64,000 nucleotides of DNA, taken from contig RAYB01000013.1 in NCBI GenBank assembly GCA_003669055.1, positions 62,001 to 126,000 on the forward strand, read 5' to 3'. The notes below the pieces were generated by a model. That model saw nothing but the letters and a program-made list of their open reading frames with translations, was not told where the DNA came from and ran no database searches. The position numbers were made by a program, and so were the translations under genes. Of this stretch, positions 56,187 through 63,458 are shown in pieces. This DNA is from a bacterium 1XD21-70 (GTDB lineage: Bacteria; Bacillota; Clostridia; Lachnospirales; Lachnospiraceae). The stretch's first letter is position 1. The number at the start of each line of letters is the position of its first letter.

Positions 56187-57932
56187 TTATCTCCTGAAAA
56201 TGTCTATTTCGGTCTTTAAGCAAACCTCGCCTTCAAAAGGTGTCCTGATTTCCAGAACCTCTTTTTTCCGGTATTCACCAAAATCCTCTGCATAATTTGA
56301 CAACAATCCGTCTCTGTGAATCATATAATCGCATTCCTCAGGAAGTTTCACCACTGCCTTAAGTGATCTTCCCTCCACAATCTTTACCTGCTTTCCATCC
56401 CGTATATAGTAATATCCCGGAGCGAGATGGAAAAATTGCCTGGCCATATGTCTTTCTGTATCACAGGCTTTTATATCATCTCTTATCACAAGCACATTCC
56501 CATTTTCCTTCTTCCACTTTATGCTCCTCCGAAAAGAATCCCCCAAAAAGCTTTGGAACTGGCCAATCAATGCCCCGCCTCTAACCGCGCCCTGCACCTT
56601 CCTTATCCGCCGTGCCGCCCTGTGCTCTCCCCACAGTTCCGACTGTTCTCTACTGTCAATCATCACCGTATTGTGGGCTGCCGCACTGCGGAAAAAAGGG
56701 CGAAGCCCTCCCTGATACTGTCCTGTACCGGAATTAACGAATAAAGGACTTCCCTTAACACATAATTCAAAGCTAAGGCAGTCATTATGGGCATGTCCGC
56801 CCATATAGGGAGGACCGATTTCTCCACAATCAAAAAAAAGCGCCGTCTCATCATAATACAATTTATAGTAACCAGAAGCTTTAAAGCTGCAGACCGCCAT
56901 TGCTCTCTTCCCCTTCTCTTTTTCCCATACGCTATTACAAATATCCCTGGAATCACGGCAATTTCTTTCAATAGCTCGAAGCAAAGCATTTTTATCCTTG
57001 CTAACATTATTTCCAGCATCATTAAAAAGAGGAATTCTTTCAAACCCCTGCTCCAAACACACCATTGCCGATGCCATCATACAGATTGTAGGAATAAGTT
57101 TCTGTGCGTCTCCCATACGCTGTACACTGTTAAGTACCAAATACACGCGTAGGATATCCTCCAAGATAACCTTGTGGTACATCAGGCTTCTCTCAAAATG
57201 AAGCCCATCGTTCAAAATCTGTTCCTCAATCTCCTTTAAAAATAAAACAAAATATTTATGGTAAATATCCAGTTCCCCAAACAGCAGGCTGGATATCACT
57301 ATCGCTTTTAGGTTTTCAAAATAATGGTTAGCAAGAAGAGCCTTTTCCTGTGCCAGAAGCAAATATCTGTATTGCCGGTAAACAGATCCAAACAGTTTTT
57401 CTTCCAATTCCGTACCATTTATCTTTTCTCTGAGCAATTCCATACAGATCAACAAATTAGGAATCCTCATGGATATGGGATATGGTTCCAAACTGCCACC
57501 AAAACATTGGCCTAACCAACCCTCTATCAATTCTTTCCACTTAAAAAAATAGGCATCCTTTCCCGTACTTGTGTACTGCACAGCCAAGGGAATCAAAAAC
57601 TCCAAATAATGAAGATTATAGTTCCATAAACGGGAGGCTTCTGGAACATTCCACTCTTTCCCCACTCTGTGGGCTTCATGAAGAAGTTCCACCATCCCCA
57701 GCATCATCCTGTCCACCGAAAACCTTTCTAAATAGCAAGCTTCACAGTCCAGCTCCGGTATTAAAATCCTTATTGCAGTTCTCTTTTTAGGTACAGGGAG
57801 TTCATTTACATAGTCCATATTTTTCTTCCTTCTATCCCTGTATACCCTGTTTTCTATTTGATGCTTAATTTGTACCGGCTTTAGGTGCTTTACCGTATTC
57901 CAATAAAGATATGCCTTCTCCATTCCATTCAT
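56187..57932 (-). CDS. Heparinase II/III family protein
   Basis: 581 residues. An N-terminal alpha-toroid region (~residues 60-330; WNYNLHYLEFL, PYPISMRIPNL, ANHYFENLKAI) is followed by the C-terminal heparinase II/III beta-sheet domain (~345-570; GGHAHNDCLSFEL, VNSGTGQYQG, AHNTVMIDSREQSE). No signal peptide is seen, so it may act in the cytoplasm. In polysaccharide loci with ManNAcA or other uronic acids it may be an eliminase or an uronic-acid-modifying enzyme. Its ATG overlaps the preceding gene's TGA (ATGA). Confidence 0.87.
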   Translation of the reverse strand: MNGMEKAYLYWNTVKHLKPVQIKHQIENRVYRDRRKKNMDYVNELPVPKKRTAIRILIPELDCEACYLERFSVDRMMLGMVELLHEAHRVGKEWNVPEASRLWNYNLHYLEFLIPLAVQYTSTGKDAYFFKWKELIEGWLGQCFGGSLEPYPISMRIPNLLICMELLREKINGTELEEKLFGSVYRQYRYLLLAQEKALLANHYFENLKAIVISSLLFGELDIYHKYFVLFLKEIEEQILNDGLHFERSLMYHKVILEDILRVYLVLNSVQRMGDAQKLIPTICMMASAMVCLEQGFERIPLFNDAGNNVSKDKNALLRAIERNCRDSRDICNSVWEKEKGKRAMAVCSFKASGYYKLYYDETALFFDCGEIGPPYMGGHAHNDCLSFELCVKGSPLFVNSGTGQYQGGLRPFFRSAAAHNTVMIDSREQSELWGEHRAARRIRKVQGAVRGGALIGQFQSFLGDSFRRSIKWKKENGNVLVIRDDIKACDTERHMARQFFHLAPGYYYIRDGKQVKIVEGRSLKAVVKLPEECDYMIHRDGLLSNYAEDFGEYRKKEVLEIRTPFEGEVCLKTEIDIFRR

Positions 57933-59179
57933 CTAAATGCTACCTCAATCATACGGTCTGCCAAAACCTCTACGCTGTGTGTTTTCCTTATATACTCCCG
58001 TCCCTTTTGTCCATACTGCTTCCTTTCTGTTTCCGGCAGATTGTATATGTACTCGATTTTCTCTGCCAGATCCTTTGCATTATAAGGTTCAAACATAATT
58101 CCGCCACCACTTACGGCCACTTCATCATCCTGATAGAGAAATCCGTATAGCGTACAGGCACCGGAATACAGATATTCATTTACTTTATTCTTGGATACCC
58201 CATATTTGTAAACCTCCTTGCGACCCTTCACCTCTAGATGCGCCATACAAATCTGAGAATGGGAAATCAACGCCGGTACTGCTTCCTTAGGGATCCTGCC
58301 ATATACCAAGGCATTGTTAAGGTGATTTTCCTTGATATACTTATACATCCCTTCCTCCTCCTGCCCGGAACCTGCAAATATCATTTTAATAGGCAGTTTC
58401 TTTGACTCTAGTATTTTCAGAGCCTCAAGCATCACGTAGACTCCTTCATAGGCCATATAGTAGCCTGCAAAGGAGCACACAAAAGAGTCTTTAAGAAACT
58501 CCTGTATTTCCCTTGGTAGCAGTTCTGTCCTTTCCCGATTCTCATCAAACCTAGAACAGTCCATAGGCTGCCCAATCAAATATACCTTACTTCTTGTAAT
58601 CCCAAGTTCCCCGCAGATGTATTTATCTCCATGGAACATGGAATAAATGATACGGTCTGCATGATGAAAGACCCATTTTTCAATCAAGCCGAAAAACACT
58701 ACCATTGGATCTGACGCCTTTTTTTCTCCGCCAGCCACCCAGATCCTAGGCCAAAAATCACGCACCTCTGCTACAAAACGGGCTTTATACTTCCTCGCGG
58801 CTTTATACGCCGCAACCCAAGCCAGGGGATGCACAGAACATCCAGTCACTACATCCGGCCTTCCGTACCGCCTTGCAATGATCCCCTCATATTTCATGAC
58901 CTTATTCATAAAATCCAACATATTCCTTGCACGGTCTATGCCATCATTGGATTCATAGCTGCTTGTTTTCAGATAAATGTAATGTACATGTTCCGCCACT
59001 TTACTGGCCTTCACCCGTTTTTCGGAGATATAGCTATGCGTAAAATGGCAAAAACCTGATGCAATCACGACCACATGATAGCCACGCCGCCCCAGTTCTT
59101 TCGCAAAATCATATTGTCGTGATATTCCTCCGTATTTTGGTTCCGATGAATAGTGATCAATAATCCATATGGTCTGCAA
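57929..59179 (-). CDS. Glycosyltransferase family 4 (WbuB-like)
   Basis: 416 residues. N-terminal TIWIIDHYSSEPKYGGISRQYDFA then VVVIASGFCHFTHSY, ARFVAEVRDFWPRIW, and a C-terminal GT-B donor site (FVCSFAGYYMAYEGVYVMLEAL; GGGIMFEPYNAKDLAEKI). It resembles L-FucNAc transferase WbuB. The TTG at 59179 has AAAAGGAG (59197-59190) 10 bases upstream and lies just past the stop of the preceding gene, so I prefer it to upstream in-frame starts that overlap that gene by ~50 bases. Confidence 0.83.
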   Translation of the reverse strand: MQTIWIIDHYSSEPKYGGISRQYDFAKELGRRGYHVVVIASGFCHFTHSYISEKRVKASKVAEHVHYIYLKTSSYESNDGIDRARNMLDFMNKVMKYEGIIARRYGRPDVVTGCSVHPLAWVAAYKAARKYKARFVAEVRDFWPRIWVAGGEKKASDPMVVFFGLIEKWVFHHADRIIYSMFHGDKYICGELGITRSKVYLIGQPMDCSRFDENRERTELLPREIQEFLKDSFVCSFAGYYMAYEGVYVMLEALKILESKKLPIKMIFAGSGQEEEGMYKYIKENHLNNALVYGRIPKEAVPALISHSQICMAHLEVKGRKEVYKYGVSKNKVNEYLYSGACTLYGFLYQDDEVAVSGGGIMFEPYNAKDLAEKIEYIYNLPETERKQYGQKGREYIRKTHSVEVLADRMIEVAFR

Positions 59180-59196
59180 TTCTTCTACACTCCTTT

Positions 59197-60894
59197 TCAG
59201 CGACCCTCTTCTGTCTCTGCTATAGATGTCCATAGGTCTTTGACACAATAATCAAGCCCTTTATAAACAGACAACCTTTGATCATAGATACTGTTTCCAA
59301 ATGCTTTACGAACCATATCTCCCACTTTCCCCGGGATATAGGAAGCTATGTCTACTGCCGGATTGAGCACCCGTGTCACCCAGATAGGATGCCCTGCTGC
59401 GTCCGCAATGGCCTTCACCATACGGCATGTATTCGTGTACTCCAAATTCTGTGGAAAATAAACCCCGCCCTCACCACTCATCATAAGCAAGCACAAAAAC
59501 TCACAAAAATTGTCAATGTAAAGCATAGAACGTTCATTTTCCACAGCCGGAAAGATCGGAAGTTTTTTTGCCAGCTTTGCTAAAACCGAATAATTCCCCT
59601 TGCTTCCTGGCCCATAAATCATAGGTGGACGCAACACAGCTACATAAAAGTCTTCATCTGCCAATTGTCTCACGCCTTGGTCTGCCTGCCATTTGCTGTC
59701 ACCATAGAAATTTGCCGGGAATGGAAGCGTATGTTCATCAATCACCTGCTTCCTTCCATATAGGGACGATTTTCCATAAATAATCATGGAACTCATAAAA
59801 ACAAATTGTCTGACGCCTGATGCCTTAGCAAGCCTAGCCGTCTCAAGCGCCAGATCTGTATTCACCGCGTAATACCTTTTCTTCATTTCCTCGTCCGCAT
59901 TTCCTACATCTGCATGTGCGATTCCGGCAACATGAAAAACTGCATCATAGGAACTAAAGTCCTTCTCCCGCCAGCTTCCGTCCAAAGTATCTACTGTATC
60001 TATAAAGAAGTTTGAGCCATAATATCTTTTGGCATAATCTTTAAAAGATTCCCCGATATAGCTATTTGCACCTGTAATTAAAATACGTTTTTGTACACAA
60101 CTGTCTATATGGAAATTTTTTCGATAACCATAATCTCTGATATCGGCAGTTTCTCTATGCAATCCCTCTGTTCTGCCCTCCACAATACCTTCTGAAGATA
60201 AAACAGATTTTATAGTGCCTAATAAGCAACGCAGATCAAAAAGAAATGCCTCCATCTCCCCTGACCTAAGTTTAGAAACATACTCTCCGTCCATTTTGGC
60301 TTTTGCCGGAATTTCGAGTTCATCTCTCCCGTTGATCTGAGCCCATCCTGTAAGCCCGGGTAAAACTTTGTTAGCACCATATTTGTCTCTTTCTTCCACC
60401 AAATCCTTCTGATTCCACAAAGCTGGCCTAGGACCTATGATGCTCATTTTTCCCCGGAATATATCCCACATCTGAGGAAGTTCATCCAAACTACTTTTTC
60501 TTAAAAATTTTCCGACCCGTGTAATATACTGATCCGGATCTTGCAGTTGATGTGTTGGCACATCATGAGGAGTTTGAATCTTCATAGAGCGAAATTTGTG
60601 TAATCGAAAAAACTCTTTATCTTTCCCTACCCTTTTTTGTGTAAACAGTACAGGCCCTGGGTCATCTATTATTATGGCAAGAGAAATAATTCCAAATAGA
60701 GGGCTAATAATTAAAAGCCCGACAAAGGATAAACATTTATCCAGAGCAGGCTTAATATAATGCATATATACATTTTGACGGGAAACATCTCCAGATTTTT
60801 CTGTTATAAACTTAACTATCATGCAAATCCCTATTAAAAGCGTCCCTGTAATTGTAATATTTCGTTTTATATTTTTCTTAACCATACACTTCAT
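59197..60894 (-). CDS. Fusion: initiating phosphoglycosyltransferase + NAD-dependent epimerase
   Basis: 565 residues. Residues ~45-235 are a monotopic bacterial sugar transferase that loads the first sugar phosphate on undecaprenyl phosphate: a membrane segment, FTQKRVGKDKEFFRLHKFRSM-type motif start, SSLDELPQ, IGPRPAL, and LTGWAQINGRDE. An extra hydrophobic segment lies at ~10-30. From ~267 (KRILITGANSYIGESF) to the end is an extended SDR epimerase/reductase (YAVNTDLALETARLA; FMSSMIIYGKSS). The epimerase part likely prepares the sugar that the first half transfers. The ATG overlaps the LoaP stop (TAATG). Confidence 0.87.
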   Translation of the reverse strand: MKCMVKKNIKRNITITGTLLIGICMIVKFITEKSGDVSRQNVYMHYIKPALDKCLSFVGLLIISPLFGIISLAIIIDDPGPVLFTQKRVGKDKEFFRLHKFRSMKIQTPHDVPTHQLQDPDQYITRVGKFLRKSSLDELPQMWDIFRGKMSIIGPRPALWNQKDLVEERDKYGANKVLPGLTGWAQINGRDELEIPAKAKMDGEYVSKLRSGEMEAFLFDLRCLLGTIKSVLSSEGIVEGRTEGLHRETADIRDYGYRKNFHIDSCVQKRILITGANSYIGESFKDYAKRYYGSNFFIDTVDTLDGSWREKDFSSYDAVFHVAGIAHADVGNADEEMKKRYYAVNTDLALETARLAKASGVRQFVFMSSMIIYGKSSLYGRKQVIDEHTLPFPANFYGDSKWQADQGVRQLADEDFYVAVLRPPMIYGPGSKGNYSVLAKLAKKLPIFPAVENERSMLYIDNFCEFLCLLMMSGEGGVYFPQNLEYTNTCRMVKAIADAAGHPIWVTRVLNPAVDIASYIPGKVGDMVRKAFGNSIYDQRLSVYKGLDYCVKDLWTSIAETEEGR

Positions 60895-61424
60895 TAGGCT
60901 TTTAATGCCCTTTTATCCTCCCTCACCATCTCAATCCCCAACCGCAGTTCCGTCTCCCTCCCCATAAACCCCACCCGCACCACCACTTCCCTCTTATGCA
61001 GGTTCACCTTCACCACATCCCCCGCATAATCCTTCAGCGGCCCTTCAATCACTCGGATCTTCTTCCCTTCCCCAACCACCACCTTCGACAGGCCTGCCCG
61101 GTGCATATGCCCTCCTAGGTTGCGCACCAGACTCTCCTCCTCTTCACTCAGCGCGACAAAATACCCTTCCTCCCTCCCCAAAACCTTCGTCAGCCTCGGC
61201 ACTCGCCTCAACTCCTGGTACAACTCCCCCGGCCTGTCCGTGGCCACAAAAATATAGGCAGGGAACAGGATCTCCTCCACCTTGTTCCACTGCCCATAAA
61301 ATTTCTTCATCCGCTCCCTCTTGGGGATAAAACACTCCTCTATATAATAAGAAGGAACCCTCCTCCTTATCATATCAGCAGTATGCTCCTCTTCCCCGCC
61401 CAGCGTCTGTATCACATACCACAT
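60894..61424 (-). CDS. loaP: NusG-family antiterminator LoaP (second of two)
   Basis: A 176-residue specialised NusG paralogue. The NGN domain starts MWYVIQTLGGEEEHTADMI and has YIEECFIPKRERMKK and LFPAYIFVATD. The C-terminal KOW domain carries IRVIEGPLKDYAGDVVKV and HKREVVVRV. LoaP proteins bind RNA polymerase, with a leader RNA hairpin, to let it read through terminators in long polysaccharide or antibiotic operons. CAGGAG is spaced 8 bases before ATG 61424; the frame is open upstream. It is translationally coupled to the next gene. Confidence 0.85.
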   Translation of the reverse strand: MWYVIQTLGGEEEHTADMIRRRVPSYYIEECFIPKRERMKKFYGQWNKVEEILFPAYIFVATDRPGELYQELRRVPRLTKVLGREEGYFVALSEEEESLVRNLGGHMHRAGLSKVVVGEGKKIRVIEGPLKDYAGDVVKVNLHKREVVVRVGFMGRETELRLGIEMVREDKRALKA

Positions 61425-61619
61425 AGCATGTTCTCCTGTTTTCATATAGTAATGCTGCCCATATATGGCAGGCATCCACCAGCCAGGGTCAATGCCCACT
61501 TTTTCGGGCAGGCTCCGCCATCCGCAGCCGGAAGCATCCATGCTCCCTGCTGCGGCCTCCCGCTGCCAATATAACCATAAGAACCCAACCCCTGTGCCAA
61601 TGCTTCAGGGATCCAGCCC
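61425..61619. other. Gap between the two NusG-like genes
   Basis: 195 GC-rich bases with no gene on either strand that I would support. A leader-type RNA element for LoaP could lie here, but I could not identify a convincing conserved hairpin. Confidence 0.3.
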
Positions 61620-62183
61620 TCAATCCTGTATATGCTTCTCGTAGATCTCTAACCCCACACAGATCCTTTGGAGGACGGCAGGCTCTTTCCTCCTGTCTTC
61701 CCCCACAGCCTCCCCGGGCATCCCCACCCAGGCGACCCGTTTATGGCGGTCTATTTTCCGGATGTTTTTCTCATGCCCCGCCAGCGGCCCGCCGGTCACC
61801 ACAAGGTTCTCTCCGCAGATGCGTCCCCGGGACATCCCGATGACCTGGCTGCCGCCGCATAGCCTTAGCAGGCTTTCCCTGCTGCCTTGGCATACGGCAT
61901 GCAGCCTCCCATTTCTTTCTCTCCTGCTTCCGGGGAACAGCCTCTTAAGCATTTCCTCCAATGGGGCTATGCCTTCCGGCTTGTCCGGGACGGACAGTAC
62001 CACATACCCTGGGAAAAGGTTCCGCTCTGCCACGTGCCACCCTCCCTGGTAACGCAGCAGCTTTTGGCATTTCAGGATCCATGCAGCCTCCAGGATGTCC
62101 CTGGGGGCATTATCCATGCACTGCCCTACCACTTCCTGCTCCTCTTCTCCACAGCAATCCAACAGATACCAGATCCTGCCCAC
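61620..62183 (-). CDS. NusG-family antiterminator, LoaP-like (first of two)
   Basis: A 187-residue divergent NusG paralogue. NGN-like N-terminus (RIWYLLDCCGEEEQEV, NLFPGYVVLSVPD), then a KOW domain with LVVTGGPLAGHEKNIRKIDRHKR and ICVGLEIYE, the typical LoaP ending. It shares domain plan but little sequence with the LoaP directly downstream. It is the first gene of the polysaccharide operon, ~110 bases from the invertible segment. GTG start at 62183 with GGGAAGG upstream. Confidence 0.8.
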   Translation of the reverse strand: MGRIWYLLDCCGEEEQEVVGQCMDNAPRDILEAAWILKCQKLLRYQGGWHVAERNLFPGYVVLSVPDKPEGIAPLEEMLKRLFPGSRRERNGRLHAVCQGSRESLLRLCGGSQVIGMSRGRICGENLVVTGGPLAGHEKNIRKIDRHKRVAWVGMPGEAVGEDRRKEPAVLQRICVGLEIYEKHIQD

Positions 62184-62286
62184 TTCCCTTCCCTGCCTGT
62201 ATGCCCCCTCCTCTGTGAGAGGATAGCCAAGCTAAACAGATATACTGTACCCTTCCGTTTTTGACATATTCCCTCTTGTAGCTGCA

Positions 62287-62313
62287 TGTCGCATAACTGG
62301 ATGTTAAGCGACA
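62287..62313. repeat. Left recombination site (IRL) of the invertible segment
   Basis: 11-bp arms TGTCGCATAAC and GTTAAGCGACA around the 5-bp core TGGAT. It is the inverted partner of 62456-62482, matching at 26 of 27 positions (the difference is the seventh base). Two inverted arms around a short asymmetric core is the form of a tyrosine-recombinase crossover site. Confidence 0.8.
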
Positions 62314-62365
62314 AATTTTTAAAAAATCCTTAACAATTCATGCCAGAAAAGGCAAAGTGATGCGG

Positions 62366-62394
62366 TTGACGCGCATAAAAAATGATGCTATAAT
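62366..62394 (+). promoter_or_regulatory. Consensus promoter inside the invertible segment, currently facing right
   Basis: TTGACG (62366-62371), 17 bases, TATAAT (62389-62394) on the plus strand. Here it reads away from the polysaccharide operon. Inversion between the two cores would place it at about 62403-62375 on the minus strand, facing the LoaP-like gene with a leader of ~185 bases. No comparable promoter facing the operon was found in 62184-62480. Confidence 0.8.
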
Positions 62395-62455
62395 CAAATC
62401 GATTACAAAAAAATGGTTTTTTATCAGTCTGTAAACCACCTGTAAACTAAAAAGG

Positions 62456-62482
62456 TGTCGCTTAACATCCAGTTAAGCGACA
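62456..62482. repeat. Right recombination site (IRR) of the invertible segment
   Basis: Arms TGTCGCTTAAC and GTTAAGCGACA around the core ATCCA, the reverse complement of the left core. With AAGG/CCTT outside, the hairpin stem reaches 15 bp (62452-62486), so it could also act as a transcription stop for the small gene on its right. Confidence 0.8.
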
Positions 62483-62497
62483 CCTTCTAAATTTGAG

Positions 62498-62680
62498 TTA
62501 TCCAGATTGAAACTTTATTACAACAGTGCAAATTAAAATTGCATATGAGCTGCAAGCTACCAAATCTGTAAAGCAGTCTGTTGATACCAAAACGCTTTTC
62601 TTATCAGGCAACATTTTCCCTATGATATTTTCCTCTATGGCAGTAAATCCATAGGTGAAAATATGGTATGTCCGAATCAT
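62498..62680 (-). CDS. Small protein of unknown function beside the invertible promoter
   Basis: 60 residues: IRTYHIFTYGFTAIEENIIG, then STDCFTDLVACSSYAILICTVV. ATG has GGAGGTG 4 bases upstream, and an extended -10 (TGGTATAAT, 62709-62701) lies just before it, so it is expressed from its own promoter. I do not recognise a family. The hydrophobic end and stop close to the right inversion site suggest it may be a longer gene cut off there. With the invertible promoter in the present orientation this gene is crossed by antisense transcription. Confidence 0.5.
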   Translation of the reverse strand: MIRTYHIFTYGFTAIEENIIGKMLPDKKSVLVSTDCFTDLVACSSYAILICTVVIKFQSG

Positions 62681-62700
62681 TTTTCACCTCCATTATCCAA

Positions 62701-62709
62701 ATTATACCA
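62701..62709 (-). promoter_or_regulatory. Extended -10 promoter of the 60-residue gene
   Basis: TGGTATAAT on the minus strand, no good -35 box; 20 bases before the ATG at 62680. Confidence 0.5.
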
Positions 62710-62785
62710 CAACATCATGCCAACAGTATTGCGTAATGCCCAAAAAAATATTTTCTAGGCATTTATTTTAAGTTTTGAAAAATTA

Positions 62786-62813
62786 TTGACTATTTTCAGA
62801 GATATAGTATTAT
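62786..62813 (+). promoter_or_regulatory. Promoter of the type III antitoxin RNA/toxin unit
   Basis: TTGACT (62786-62791), 16 bases, TATTAT (62808-62813). Confidence 0.6.
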
Positions 62814-62819
62814 ATTATT

Positions 62820-62916
62820 AGTGGTGAGTCCTACCGCAAAGTGGACTGCTAAAAGCGTTAGCAACTCTAATGGAGTTACTACACAAATGGCTATGTGGAA
62901 ACACATAGCCATTTTT
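62820..62916 (+). ncRNA. Candidate type III antitoxin RNA leader (ToxI-like) with terminator
   Basis: Between a promoter and the toxN-like start lie three consecutive small hairpins (AGTCC/GGACT at 62827-62847, GCTAA/TTAGC at 62848-62862, AACTC/GAGTT at 62863-62877). A 13-bp intrinsic terminator with T5 follows (62885-62916). This is the layout of type III systems, where an antitoxin RNA precedes the terminator and the toxin is made by read-through. Clear tandem repeats of the usual ~35 bases were not seen, so the RNA may be a single or eroded unit. Confidence 0.55.
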
Positions 62917-62929
62917 AACGAGGAGATAT

Positions 62930-63389
62930 ATGCAGACAGATTTTAAATTATACAAGGTGGATATGAAATATATCCGTAATCTACATAATATAGATGATAA
63001 AATGCTTTCTGTTTCGCCACAAGCAGGAAAAGATAACAGGGTTTTCATCGGGATTGTTGTTATTTGTGGCATTCACAAATATTGCATACCACTTTCATCG
63101 CCAAAGGAAAAACATAAGAACATGAAAAATTCTATGGACTTTTCTAAAATTGAAGTAAATGGAAATTTATTAGGCGTTTTAAATTTTAATCTGATGATAC
63201 CTATTGAAGAAGAACAATCTGAAATGGTGTCAGACGAATAATGAGGTAATCTGCAATAAAGCCAATGTCCTATATAAGAAATACCTATCCAATGAGCCAT
63301 TTGCAGGCAGGAATCGCTGCCTGAATTTTCCCAAATTAGAAGCAGAGTGTGAAAAATATAATTTAAAGATCAAGAAAGGCACAAACTAA
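62930..63389 (+). pseudogene. ToxN/AbiQ-family toxin with internal deletion
   Basis: GAGGAG precedes the ATG. The first ~95 residues match the type III endoribonuclease family (FKLYKVDMKYIRNLHNIDD, then RVFIGIVVICGIHKYCIPLSSP). The first frame stops at 63241 after EEEQSEMVSDE. The family C-terminus resumes in another frame from ~63222 (WCQTNNEVICNKANVLYKKY) and ends at 63389 (NLKIKKGTN). About 25 codons between the two blocks are missing and the frame is shifted, so the toxin should be inactive. Confidence 0.72.
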
Positions 63390-63458
63390 ACCTCCCTTGA
63401 TACACATTACCACAGTTCCAGTGAATCTTGGAAAAATTTTAGAAACAACACATTTCTA

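Noticed and set aside
62261-62289. Possible second plus-strand promoter starting with TTGACA at 62261
   Set aside because: No acceptable -10 box at the right spacing.
62287-62482. Small insertion element (MITE) or simple pair of terminators instead of an invertible segment
   Set aside because: No target-site duplication was found, the repeats have a recombinase-site layout with reverse-complementary cores, no T-tracts follow the hairpins, and the interior carries a consensus promoter; inversion explains all of these better, though it is untested.
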